Source: Verrucomicrobiales bacterium
Lineage (GTDB): Bacteria; Verrucomicrobiota; Verrucomicrobiia; Verrucomicrobiales; V1-33
Assembly: GCA_028293125.1 (NCBI GenBank)
Contig: JAQGPJ010000011.1
Coordinates: forward strand, 1 to 46,019
Reading direction: 5' to 3'
Length of the DNA: 46,019 bases
Under the pieces are notes generated by a model, which had not been told where the DNA came from, did no database searches, and was given only the letters and a program-made list of their open reading frames with translations. Shown here piece after piece: positions 1 to 8,686 of this stretch. The position numbers and the translations under genes were made by a program. The first letter of the stretch is position 1. Each line of letters starts with the position of its first letter.

Positions 1-359
1 GGAAAGCCTGGAATGTGGCCAACTATCCGGTCATCTCCCTTTGGCAGGACTGGGACACCGTGCTGGAAGTGAAGGATGGTATCTACAACAGCCCCTCCTG
101 CCCGTTTGTGTATGGGGGCAGCAACTGCGTGGTCAGCCCGGAGCATTGGAGCTCCCTCGTGAGCCTCAACCGCTGGCACCGGATCCGCATGACGCTGTAT
201 GCGGACAGCACCGTGAAATGCTTCATCGACGGCGTTCTGGCGGGCTCGGGGCCGGCCCCCGCCTTCAACCCCGGCCGCACCTCCGACTGGGTGCTCAGGC
301 TCGGGTCCTTTGAGGGGGATATCGATGAGGCGCGCATCAGCCGCGCCACGCGGGACTGA
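1..359 (+). CDS. LamG-like (concanavalin A-fold) protein, C-terminal fragment
   Basis: The reading frame is open from the first bases of the window, so the gene begins upstream. A GTG at 15 is only an internal codon. The visible ~118 residues end in GDIDEARISRATRD, the usual closing strand of LamG/concanavalin-like lectin domains ('G.IDEVRI..'). Before it come WHRIRMTLYADSTVKCFIDG and WVLRLGSFEG, which match the strand pattern of that fold. In Verrucomicrobia such domains usually sit at the end of large exported or surface proteins that bind glycans or mediate adhesion. The N-terminal part and any catalytic domain are out of sight, so no specific function can be given. Confidence 0.6.
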   Translation, partial: KAWNVANYPVISLWQDWDTVLEVKDGIYNSPSCPFVYGGSNCVVSPEHWSSLVSLNRWHRIRMTLYADSTVKCFIDGVLAGSGPAPAFNPGRTSDWVLRLGSFEGDIDEARISRATRD

Positions 360-699
360 TCCGGAGTCAGGCAAAATGCAGGCTTCAGGCACTCTTCCGG
401 ATCGGGGAAAATCCTGCAGGCAGTCCCGGCTTTACCAGTCCAATCGGGAAAGGGAGCCGACTCGTTTATTAATTCCGCCGGCAAGTCCTGCCCGGGAGTG
501 ATTTTCGCGAGATATTTTTTTCATTCCCAGCTTGCTTTATTTGATTTTGCACCGACCAGTTCATTGGCGGCAACGCCTGTCGGTTTTTAAATTTGGTGGA
601 TCATCAGGTGATTTAACGCTCGGTGGTGATTTGAAATCCCAATCATGGGAAACAGTTGCGGAAAACTCAGTCTAAGCCTTGCACGCGGAAATTAATCTG
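360..699. other. Intergenic region upstream of the RRM gene
   Basis: No coding region is supported here. The stretch from about 500 to 660 is clearly more AT-rich than its surroundings and probably holds the promoter and a long 5' leader for the RNA-binding protein gene. No confident -35/-10 pair was found. A small CCC/GGG palindrome around 637-650 is the only structure seen. Confidence 0.5.
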
Positions 700-1110
700 A
701 TGGAAACTAAAATTTATGTTGGTGGTTTGTCCTATGACGCCACGGAAAGTGATGTGAATGGTCTTTTCGGCGAACACGGTGCCGTGCGCGAAGTGCATCT
801 GCCCTTCGACCGCGTCACTAACCGCCCCCGCGGTTTTGCTTTTGTCACTATGACCACGCCTGCGGAAGCCACGGCGGCCATTGATGCCCTTCATGGTAAA
901 AAATTCATGGGCCGCGAGCTCACCGTGAATGAAGCCCGTCCGCAGACAGAGCGGAGTGGCGGCGGCGGCGGTGGATATGGTGGTGGCGGTGGATACGGCG
1001 GCGGCGGTGGCGGCAGAAGCGGCGGTGGCGGCGGATACAGCGGTGGTGGTGGTGGATACGGCGGCGGCGGTGGTGGCAAGCGCGGCGGCGGTGGCGGCAA
1101 CCGCTATTAA
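700..1110 (+). CDS. RRM-domain glycine-rich RNA-binding protein
   Basis: A 136-residue protein with one RNA recognition motif. The RNP2 strand is IYVGGL (residues 5-10) and RNP1 is RGFAFVTM (44-51), both with the aromatic residues that stack on RNA bases. From about residue 87 the chain is almost pure glycine with interspersed Tyr, Arg, Ser and Lys, the low-complexity tail typical of cyanobacterial Rbp and plant GRP proteins. These single-RRM proteins usually act as cold-inducible RNA chaperones in the cytoplasm. I chose the ATG at 700 because [10 protein letters not shown] is the family start; a TTG at 679 would add seven unlikely residues. The gene stands alone and is followed by a strong terminator. 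The GGN repeats (about 957-1107) could vary in length between strains. Confidence 0.92.
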   Translation: METKIYVGGLSYDATESDVNGLFGEHGAVREVHLPFDRVTNRPRGFAFVTMTTPAEATAAIDALHGKKFMGRELTVNEARPQTERSGGGGGGYGGGGGYGGGGGGRSGGGGGYSGGGGGYGGGGGGKRGGGGGNRY

Positions 1111-1127
1111 TCCGGAATTTATACAGT

Positions 1128-1174
1128 CCCCCTCCCGGTTGTCCGCCCTGCGGAGCCCGGAGGGGGTTTTTTTT
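1128..1174 (+). terminator. Rho-independent terminator of the RRM gene
   Basis: A GC-rich stem pairs CCCCCTCCCGG (1128-1138) with CCGGAGGGGG (1157-1166), with one bulged C, and is followed directly by eight T residues (1167-1174). It lies 17 bases after the stop codon. Confidence 0.85.
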
Positions 1175-1646
1175 GCAAACGTGCAGGAATTGCGGCACCT
1201 CCGCTGTTCCATGGGATAAAGCTGGCAGCCGAAAGCAGTGGAAGCCGGATTCCGTTCCGTTCATTTCATGACTCGAATCTCTGTCCGGAGCGGATTTGGC
1301 GCTGCTGCAGAGCGGCGCATCGGACCGGCCGGAGCCCGTGAAGCCGCCACCGGCGCCGTGATGGCGGACGGGTAGCTGGAGCTGCGGCTGATCGACGGCT
1401 TTGCTCCCGGCGCTGATTGATGAATTTTGCCACGACAGGAGGAAATTATTTTGGGAATGAAGCGCCGGTGTGCTTGGAGAGTGGCTGAAGAAAAGTGCGC
1501 CCCATCTGCGGGTGCGGGGAATGGAAAAGGAACCACCTGCAAAACCGGCCATGGAAACTGCGTAACGAAAGGGAATTAATTTGCGGTGAACCGGAATGAG
1601 CACCGAATATGCTGTCGGAGCCTGCTTCCTTGATTCCCCGTTTTCC
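1175..1646. other. Intergenic region before the cytochrome-domain gene
   Basis: About 470 bases with no supported gene. A 93-residue minus-strand reading frame (1261-1542) lacks any recognisable domain and looks like chance in GC-rich DNA. The promoter of the downstream pair probably lies here, but no clear consensus was seen. Confidence 0.45.
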
Positions 1647-4604
1647 ATGATTCAGTACCTCCTACGGCTGCTACAGCCCGCGCTTGCGGGAGTCCTCCTG
1701 GGCGGATGCCTGTTTCCGGGGGCTGCCGCCGCCGATGGCGACGCGGTTTTCCACCGGGCTATCAACCTGAACGGGCCCGCCCTCAGTATTGGCGGGCATG
1801 ATTGGGAAGGCAGCGCCAGTGCCCCCAACTTCGAAGCCAAAGGCCGGACTTTCGAAAACCAGGACGTGCCCCTGGTGCCCCAAACCAGCCCCGCCCGCAG
1901 CCGGATGATCCGCAGCAGCGTCTGGGGCCCGGAGGTGGATCTGACCCTGAAGCAGGTCCCTGCGGGAAGGTATCAGGTTTTTGTCTATATCTGGGAGGAC
2001 AACCGCAGCGAAAGCTTCCATCTGCTGGTGAATGACCGCCTGGTGCAGCCCATGGTCCAAAGCGGCAACGCGGGGGCATGGAAAAAGCTGGGCCCATGGC
2101 ACTGCGAAAGCCAGAATGGACAGATTAAAATCAGCGCCCGTTCTGACGAAAACGGAGCCGCCAATCTTTCCGGTCTTGAGGTTTGGTTGGGGGATGGCCC
2201 GGTGCCCCCGGAACCGGCACCGGCTTTTGCGGACAATCCGACACCGGAGCAGCTGGCGTTTTTTGAAAGCAAAATCCGCCCCCTGCTGGCGGAGAACTGC
2301 TACGGCTGCCACAGCACGCAGTCCGGCAAAACCAAAAATGGCCTGTCCCTCGACTCCCGGCAAGGCATCCGCTTGGGCGGCGACAGGGGTCCGGCCCTGG
2401 TGTCCGGCGCTCCGGACGAAAGTCTGCTCATCAGCGCGGTGCGGCACAGCAGTCAGGAACTGACCATGCCCCCGCGCAAAAAGCTCGCGCCGGAGGAGAT
2501 CGCGCTGCTGGAGGAGTGGGTGAAAATGGGCGCGCCGGATCCCCGGATCCGGGAAGCTCTGTCCCCCGCAGCTGCCGCCGCCACCGCCCGGCAGGGCGTG
2601 GACTGGGAAAAGGCCCGGACTTGGTGGTCCTTCCAGCCGCTGACCCAGCCGCCGCCGCCTGCCGTCCGCGACACCGCCTGGCCGGAGAACGGGATCGATC
2701 ATTTCATCCTGTCGCGTCTCGAATCCGAAGGTCTCGCACCGGCGGCTGACGCCGTGCCGGAGGTGCTCATCCGCCGTCTGACCTATGACCTGACCGGCCT
2801 GCCTCCCTCACCGGCTGAAGTGGATGTTTTCACAGAATCCGCCGTCACCAAGGGATTGACCGCCGCTATCCGCGAAGCCGCCGACCGCGTGCTGGCCTCC
2901 CCCGCCTATGGCGAGGCTTGGGGACGGCACTGGCTGGATGTGGTGCGCTACGCGGATACCGCCGGGGACAATTCCGACTTCCCCATTCCCCAGATGCGTC
3001 TTTACCGGGACTGGGTCATCGCGGCCTTCAACCGCGACCTCCCCTACGACGAATTTGTCCGGGAGCAGCTCGCCGGCGACCTCCTGCCGCAGCGCACCAA
3101 CGACCAGCTGACCGCTACCGGCTATCTGGCCAATGCCCGGCGTTTCGGCTCCCGCGTGGACGATTACCCCATCCACCTGACCATTGAGGACACCATCGAC
3201 AACTTCGGCCGCGCCTTCCTGGGCCTGACCATCAACTGCGCCCGCTGCCACGACCACAAATTCGATCCCATCACGACGGCGGACTACTACGCGCTTTACG
3301 GCATCTTCAGCAGCACCCGCTACCCATGGCCGGGCATTGAGCTGGATCAGCGTCAGCGCGACCTGGTGCCGCTGGTGCCGCAGGACCAAATGGCCGCTGC
3401 CCTCACGGCCAGCCACAAACGGGCGGAAGAAATGCACCGCTTGGAGAAGGAGGAGAAACGTCTCGCTGAAACGGTCAAGGATGCCGCTGACGGCCCTGAT
3501 AAGGACGCCTCCCAACAAAAACTGGAGGCCGCCCGCAAGGCCATAAAGGAACTGGCGGCCCAGCCGACCGTGCCACGCGCCTATGCTGTCAGCGAGGGAC
3601 CCAACCCCGCCGATGCCCCCATCCAGCTGCGTGGCGACCCCACGAAACCGGGCCCTATGGTCCGGCGGCGTTTCCTGACCATTCTCGGAGGCGCGGAACT
3701 GCCGCCGGATGCCGCCGGCAGCGGTCGCGCCAAGCTGGCGGAATGGGTGCTTGCCCCCTCCAACCCCTTGCCCGCCAAGGTCATGGCCAACCGGATTTGG
3801 CAGGGCCACTTCGGCAAAGGCCTGGTGGCCACGCCGAACGATTTCGGCAAACAGGGCCGCGCGCCGACTCATCCCGCACTCCTCGACTGGCTGGCCTCCC
3901 GGTTTGCCGGCCAGGGCTGGAGCGTGAAGGAGATGCACCGTCTCATCGTGACCTCGCGCACTTGGCGCCAGTCCTCCCTGCCGCGGGGGCCGGAGGCCCA
4001 TGAAAAGGATCCCGGTCAGGCCCTGCTTTCGTCCTTCCCCCGGCAGCGGCTCAGCGCTGAAGCCATCCGCGACACGCTCCTGGCGCTCGGGGGCTCGCTT
4101 GACCGCTCGCCCGGCGGCCAACATCCCTTTCCGCCCCAGGAGGAATGGAACTACACGCAGCACCATCCTTTCAAAGCCGTTTACCCCACGGATAAACGCA
4201 GCGTCTATCTGATGACGCAGCGCATGCAGCGCCATCCGTTTCTCGCCATTTTTGACGGAGCCGACCCCTCCACCAGCACTGCCCGGCGCGCCACCAGCAC
4301 CACCCCCCTCCAAGCGCTTTTCCTGCTGAATGATCCGCTGGTGCATGAGCAGGCCGCCAAATTCACGGACCGTCTGCTGACCTCGGTTCCGGAGGAGCCC
4401 GGCCGCATCCGGGCTGCCTGGCGTGAACTGTTTGCCCGGCCGCCCGACACCGGGGAACTGGAGTCGGCACGCGCCTTCCTAAACAGCCTCCGCGCCAAAC
4501 TGGCCACCACCGGCGGCAAGCCACCCGGCACGGTGGAGGCCGAGGCCTGGCAGTCGCTGGTGCGCGCCCTGCTGCGGCTCAATGAATTTGTGTATCTTGA
4601 TTGA
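1647..4604 (+). CDS. Malectin-like / planctomycete cytochrome c / DUF1549 / DUF1553 secreted protein
   Basis: A 985-residue exported protein. The ATG at 1647 gives MIQYLLRLLQPALAGVLLGG, a signal peptide, whereas the ATG at 1596 would bury it behind 17 residues. Residues about 32-182 resemble a malectin/carbohydrate-binding beta-sandwich. Next comes a PSCyt1 heme-binding segment with CYGCH at 218-222. A DUF1549 (PSCyt2) region includes a second CxxCH, CARCH at 531-535, and the C-terminal third is DUF1553 (PSD1). This architecture is abundant in Planctomycetes and Verrucomicrobia, usually paired with a DUF1501 gene, and is thought to act in the periplasm in polysaccharide breakdown; the reaction is unproven. 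The DUF1501 gene follows 56 bases later. Confidence 0.93.
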   Translation: MIQYLLRLLQPALAGVLLGGCLFPGAAAADGDAVFHRAINLNGPALSIGGHDWEGSASAPNFEAKGRTFENQDVPLVPQTSPARSRMIRSSVWGPEVDLTLKQVPAGRYQVFVYIWEDNRSESFHLLVNDRLVQPMVQSGNAGAWKKLGPWHCESQNGQIKISARSDENGAANLSGLEVWLGDGPVPPEPAPAFADNPTPEQLAFFESKIRPLLAENCYGCHSTQSGKTKNGLSLDSRQGIRLGGDRGPALVSGAPDESLLISAVRHSSQELTMPPRKKLAPEEIALLEEWVKMGAPDPRIREALSPAAAAATARQGVDWEKARTWWSFQPLTQPPPPAVRDTAWPENGIDHFILSRLESEGLAPAADAVPEVLIRRLTYDLTGLPPSPAEVDVFTESAVTKGLTAAIREAADRVLASPAYGEAWGRHWLDVVRYADTAGDNSDFPIPQMRLYRDWVIAAFNRDLPYDEFVREQLAGDLLPQRTNDQLTATGYLANARRFGSRVDDYPIHLTIEDTIDNFGRAFLGLTINCARCHDHKFDPITTADYYALYGIFSSTRYPWPGIELDQRQRDLVPLVPQDQMAAALTASHKRAEEMHRLEKEEKRLAETVKDAADGPDKDASQQKLEAARKAIKELAAQPTVPRAYAVSEGPNPADAPIQLRGDPTKPGPMVRRRFLTILGGAELPPDAAGSGRAKLAEWVLAPSNPLPAKVMANRIWQGHFGKGLVATPNDFGKQGRAPTHPALLDWLASRFAGQGWSVKEMHRLIVTSRTWRQSSLPRGPEAHEKDPGQALLSSFPRQRLSAEAIRDTLLALGGSLDRSPGGQHPFPPQEEWNYTQHHPFKAVYPTDKRSVYLMTQRMQRHPFLAIFDGADPSTSTARRATSTTPLQALFLLNDPLVHEQAAKFTDRLLTSVPEEPGRIRAAWRELFARPPDTGELESARAFLNSLRAKLATTGGKPPGTVEAEAWQSLVRALLRLNEFVYLD

Positions 4605-4660
4605 CCGGCCGGCCAGGCCAATCACATCCGCCACTTTCCACCCTCACCGCACTCCCCATC

Positions 4661-6040
4661 ATGCGCCCCCGATCCTTCAACCGCCGCGCCGTGCTCCGCT
4701 CCCTGGCCGGAGGCTCCCTGCTGATGCCGGGCTTGGTTTCGCAGCTGCTGGCGGAGGATTCGCCCGCCGACCCTCTGGCCCCGCGCGTCACGGAGCTTCC
4801 GGCCCCGGCCAAGCGCGTGATTTTCATCTTCTCCAACGGCGGGGTCTCGCACATGGACACGTTCGACCCCAAGCCGAAACTGTTTGCGGCGGACGGCAAA
4901 ACCATGGGCATCGGCGGTGGATTGTCGAATCAGCAGCGCGTTCTGCTGCGCCCCGGCTGGCAGTTCAAACCCGGCGGCAAATGCGGCACCCCGGTCAGTG
5001 ATCTGTTCCCGCATCTGCGCGGATGCATGGACGACATCTGTGTCATCCGGTCCATGAAATCGGACGACAACGAGCACTACAACGCCACCCTCGGCCTGCA
5101 CTGCGGCTCCTTCTTTTTCTCCCGGCCCAGCATCGGATCATGGATCAGCTACGGGCTCGGCACCTCCAACCGGAACCTCCCGTCCTTCGTGGTCCTCGCG
5201 GCGGCCTCACCCTACGCCGGCACCCAGATTTTCAATAACGATTTCCTGCCCGCTTACCATCAGGGTGTGCGGGTGATGCCCGGCCACGAGCCCATCACCG
5301 ATCTGGATCCCCGCAGCACTCTGGAGGGATTGCAGAAAATGGAGATGGACTTCTCCGGGGCTCTGAATGCACGGCATCTCAAAGCACGGGGCGGCGACAC
5401 CGATCTGGCGGCGCGCATCCGCTCCTTTGAGACCGCATTCCACATGCAGAGCGAGGCCCGGGAGGTTTTTGAGTTGGAGAAGGAAACCGATGAAACGCTG
5501 GAGCTTTACGGCATGAAACGCGGCCAGACGGAGGGTTTCGGCTGGCAGTGCCTCGTCGCCCGCCGCTTGGCGGAGCGGGGGGTGAGATTCATCGAACTCG
5601 TGGATGGCAGCTCCAGCCACAACTGGGACCAGCACGGCGACATGGCGGAGCACGCCAAACACGCCGAATATATCGACCAGCCGGTCGCCGGCCTGCTGAA
5701 GGATCTGAAGCGCCGGGGCATGCTCGACGACACCCTGGTCGTCTGGACCACCGAATTCGGGCGCACCCCCGGTGTGGACGGCACCAAGGGCCGCGGCCAT
5801 CACAGCGCCTGCTTTTCCTCCTGGATGGCGGGCGGCGGCGTGAAGGGCGGCATCACCTATGGCGAAACGGACGAAATCGGGGCGGCGGTCGTGGAAAACC
5901 GGGTCCACGTCCACGATTTCCACGCCACCATCCTGCACCTTCTCGGCATCGACCACGAGCGCCTCACCTACCGCCACGGCGGACGGGACTACCGCCTCAC
6001 CGATGTCTCCGGCAACGTTGTGGGCGATATTTTATCATAG
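4661..6040 (+). CDS. DUF1501 family protein, Tat-exported
   Basis: A 459-residue protein starting MRPRSFNRRAVLRSLAGG. The twin arginines followed by a hydrophobic stretch ending near residue 25 suggest Tat export as a folded, possibly metal-bound enzyme. The body matches DUF1501, a relative of the sulfatase/alkaline phosphatase fold. Conserved pieces include FSNGGVSHMDTFDPKP near the start, DNEHYNA, NWDQHGD, TTEFGRTP and GRDHH-like GRGHHS. The partner DUF1549/1553 gene ends just upstream, and the two are almost certainly co-transcribed. Substrate unknown; complex sugars or sulfated glycans are the usual guess. The start at 4661 is preferred over the non-ATG start near 4601 because it puts the Tat motif at the N-terminus. 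Confidence 0.93.
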   Translation: MRPRSFNRRAVLRSLAGGSLLMPGLVSQLLAEDSPADPLAPRVTELPAPAKRVIFIFSNGGVSHMDTFDPKPKLFAADGKTMGIGGGLSNQQRVLLRPGWQFKPGGKCGTPVSDLFPHLRGCMDDICVIRSMKSDDNEHYNATLGLHCGSFFFSRPSIGSWISYGLGTSNRNLPSFVVLAAASPYAGTQIFNNDFLPAYHQGVRVMPGHEPITDLDPRSTLEGLQKMEMDFSGALNARHLKARGGDTDLAARIRSFETAFHMQSEAREVFELEKETDETLELYGMKRGQTEGFGWQCLVARRLAERGVRFIELVDGSSSHNWDQHGDMAEHAKHAEYIDQPVAGLLKDLKRRGMLDDTLVVWTTEFGRTPGVDGTKGRGHHSACFSSWMAGGGVKGGITYGETDEIGAAVVENRVHVHDFHATILHLLGIDHERLTYRHGGRDYRLTDVSGNVVGDILS

Positions 6041-6087
6041 CCCTTCACCAATTATATTTCCCGGTTCAGGGCCGTATCCAAATAATA

Positions 6088-6107
6088 CCGGCGGAGGCCG
6101 GAGGTTT
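6088..6107 (+). terminator. Possible weak terminator after the DUF1501 gene
   Basis: CCGGC (6088-6092) pairs with GCCGG (6097-6101), followed after two bases by four T residues. The stem is short, but the site lies between two convergent genes, where a terminator is expected. Confidence 0.3.
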
Positions 6108-6133
6108 TCAGACCCGCCCCGGCGTCCCGGGCC

Positions 6134-8518
6134 TCACAAAATCCCCAGCTCATGAAGCACCGCCTTTTTCAGGGTTTGGCGCGCCGGCTTCCGCCACTCC
6201 TCCGGCATTTCCGGAGGATCGTGAATCGTGAAGCCGGCCGGGGCAATACCGGCAAGCCGGTCCCAACTGACGGGCATCGAAATGGAGGCTCCAGGCCGCG
6301 CACGCAGGCACCAAGGGGCGGCGCAGGTGGCGCCGCGGCTGTTGCGCATCCAGTCAATATAGATTCTGCCTTTCCGGCCGGCTTTGTCCTGCTCAATGGT
6401 CAGTTCCTCCGGACTGGCGGAGGCGACCGCGGAGGCAGCGGCTTTGGCAAAGGCATGGATGGTTTCCCAACCGTGTGCGGGTTTGATGAAAAGCATGACA
6501 TGCAGCCCTTTGCCGCCGGAGGTCTTCACCACAGTCTCCAGAGCCCGCTCCGCCAGGAATCTCCGGAGCGCCTCCGCAGTCTCCACCACCTTCCCCCAGG
6601 GGACCGCAGGACCAGGATCCAGATCCCAGATCAGGCTGTCCGCTTTTTCAGGGTCCTTCATGGCTGCGCCCCAAGGGTGGAACTCGATGGTTCCGTACTG
6701 GACCAGTGATATCAGCCCCGTCAGGCTGTCCACCGTGAACACCCGCGTGCCATCCTCCAGGAAATGCTGGGTGACCTTTTCAGGCACATGTGCCGCGAAG
6801 GATTTTTGAAAAAAGGTCTCCTTCCCAATGCCCTCCGGAGCCCGGATGACAGCCAAGGGCCGCTTGGCCACATAAGGCAGCATCCACTCCCCCACCCGCT
6901 CATACCAGCGCGCCACATCCATCTTGCTCACGTGGTCCGCTGGAAAGACCGGACGGTCGGGATGGCTGATTCTGATGCCCAGGACCTTCACCTCCCCGGC
7001 ACTGGCCGCCGCCGGGGCCACCTCCTCAAGGTGGACGTCCTCCGTTTTTTTGTCGCCCCGCAGGCCCATGAAGCTGCCCTGCCGGATCAGGCCGTCGCGG
7101 GTGAGCTCCGCAAACTCCACTTCGGCCACCAGCCGGGGGGTGACCCAGTGCACCCGGCCCTCCACGGGGAAAGCCGGTCCCGCGGGCTCCAGTTCCTTCA
7201 GCTGTTTGAGTAGTTCCCGACGTCCTTTCGCGGTGAACCCCGTGCCCACTCTGCCGCGCGGCACCAGTCTGCCGTTCTCGTTGGAGGCCAGCACCAGGGA
7301 GGAGAAGGCCGGCAGGGAGCTTTTGGGCGGGGTGTAGCCGCAGATGATGAATTCCTGCCGGGGCCGGCATTTGGATTTGGTCCAGTCCACACGGGATCCT
7401 GAAAGATAAGGCCCGTCGGCTTTCTTGCTGATGATGCCCTCCAATCCCTTCCGGCAGGCGTGGCGGAAAAGTTTTGCTCCCTCGCCGGCGGGCCAAACCT
7501 CCGATCGCCTGACCGGTTTGTCCGTGCTGGTGTCCACCAGGCTTTTCAACTTTTCCAGCCGCCCGGTCAGGGACAGGTCCCGCAGATCGACCCCGTCCAG
7601 ATGCAGGAGGTCAAACACCACCAACACAATGCTTTTCCGCTTTCCCTTTTTGAGCGCCGTCTGCAGGGCGGCAAAGCGGGAGCGTCCTTTGGAGTCGAAC
7701 ACCACGGCCTCTCCATCCAGAGTGAAATCCCGGTTATCCAGCGCGGTGACCGCTTGCGCCATTTCCGGAAATTTGTCCGTCCAGTCCAGACCGCTGCGGG
7801 TGAAAAGCGTGGTGACGCCCCCCTTTTTCACCGCGATCAGCCGGTAGCCGTCCAGCTTGATCTCATGCAGCCACGCTTCTCCTGCAGGAACCGCCGGTGC
7901 CACCCGGCAAAGTTGAGGCGGAATGAAAGCCGGGCTTTTCTCCACAGGGGTGTTTTTGTCCCGCGGATGCTGCTGCGGTATGCGCCCCGTGCTGTTGGAG
8001 GTCTCCCCGGAGGAGGGACCGCCCAGCCGCTGCATCAGCCAGTTCTGCCCGCGGGTGCGGATCAGGACCCAGGAGCCGTTCAGGCGCTCCCCCTGCAGAG
8101 TGAATTTGAGCTTTCCATTTTTGAATTCCTCCCGCCATTCCTCCCCCTCCTCCGCCGGGCGCCATTTCCCGTGGTCCCAGATCCGCACGGTGCCGGCTCC
8201 GTAGTTGCCCTCCGGGATGGTGCCCTCGAACTTTCCATAGTCCAAAGGATGATCCTCCACATGGACCGCCAGCCGTCTCATGCCGCTTTGCTGAGGGATC
8301 TCCTTGGGCACAGCCCAGCTGGTCAGCACGCCGTCCATCTCCAGACGGAAATCGAAGTGATGCCGGCTGGCCTCATGCTCCTGAATGACATAGGACCAGC
8401 CCTGCCCGCCGCCGGCCTGCGCGCTTGGCTCGGGAGTGTGGTCAAAGTTCCGTTTCCGGCGGTAGGCTTCCAGCTCCATGGCTGGTTCCTGGGGGGAGGG
8501 GGATTTTTTCCGGGGCAT
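6134..8518 (-). CDS. ligD: LigD: NHEJ DNA ligase with phosphoesterase, ligase and polymerase domains
   Basis: A 794-residue protein with the domain order 3'-phosphoesterase, ATP-dependent ligase, polymerase/primase, the same order as Pseudomonas LigD. The phosphoesterase part shows RHHFDFRLEMDG and HVEDHPLDYGKFEG. The ligase nucleotidyl-transfer motif EIKLDGYR puts the adenylated lysine at residue 221. The polymerase domain shows IWDLDPGP (metal-binding aspartates), TSGGKGLHV and RIYIDWMRN. LigD trims, fills and seals double-strand breaks held by Ku. A GGAAGG ribosome-binding site sits 5 bases before the ATG. No Ku gene is in the window. It is the last gene of a three-gene minus-strand run behind the esterase-like and phosphoribosyltransferase genes, a set suggesting a stress or stationary-phase role. 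Confidence 0.96.
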   Translation of the reverse strand: MPRKKSPSPQEPAMELEAYRRKRNFDHTPEPSAQAGGGQGWSYVIQEHEASRHHFDFRLEMDGVLTSWAVPKEIPQQSGMRRLAVHVEDHPLDYGKFEGTIPEGNYGAGTVRIWDHGKWRPAEEGEEWREEFKNGKLKFTLQGERLNGSWVLIRTRGQNWLMQRLGGPSSGETSNSTGRIPQQHPRDKNTPVEKSPAFIPPQLCRVAPAVPAGEAWLHEIKLDGYRLIAVKKGGVTTLFTRSGLDWTDKFPEMAQAVTALDNRDFTLDGEAVVFDSKGRSRFAALQTALKKGKRKSIVLVVFDLLHLDGVDLRDLSLTGRLEKLKSLVDTSTDKPVRRSEVWPAGEGAKLFRHACRKGLEGIISKKADGPYLSGSRVDWTKSKCRPRQEFIICGYTPPKSSLPAFSSLVLASNENGRLVPRGRVGTGFTAKGRRELLKQLKELEPAGPAFPVEGRVHWVTPRLVAEVEFAELTRDGLIRQGSFMGLRGDKKTEDVHLEEVAPAAASAGEVKVLGIRISHPDRPVFPADHVSKMDVARWYERVGEWMLPYVAKRPLAVIRAPEGIGKETFFQKSFAAHVPEKVTQHFLEDGTRVFTVDSLTGLISLVQYGTIEFHPWGAAMKDPEKADSLIWDLDPGPAVPWGKVVETAEALRRFLAERALETVVKTSGGKGLHVMLFIKPAHGWETIHAFAKAAASAVASASPEELTIEQDKAGRKGRIYIDWMRNSRGATCAAPWCLRARPGASISMPVSWDRLAGIAPAGFTIHDPPEMPEEWRKPARQTLKKAVLHELGIL

Positions 8519-8686
8519 GGCATCCTTCCAGTGGAGGTCTCAGGGCGGCGCGTCTTCAGGAGGGGCCCGGACCACCCCGTGCCCCGTCTGATGTCCGGTC
8601 CGGAACTGTTACGTGAATGCCCCGCCTTCCGGTTTCCGGGAAGGTTGAGTGATTTTCTCCAGGCGGACCGGACGGTGTGGCACTGG

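Noticed and set aside
957-1107. Glycine-codon repeats as a CRISPR-like or non-coding repeat
   Set aside because: They are in-frame GGN codons of the RRM protein's tail, with no spacer structure. No CRISPR array was seen anywhere in the window.
2808-4346. A 512-residue minus-strand frame
   Set aside because: It is antisense to the DUF1549/1553 gene and its composition (Gly/Val/Ala/His-rich) is that of a shadow frame.
8606-8613. CTGTTACG, half of the palindrome, between ligD and the esterase-like gene
   Set aside because: The other arm is absent, and a single 8-base match is expected by chance in a window of this size.
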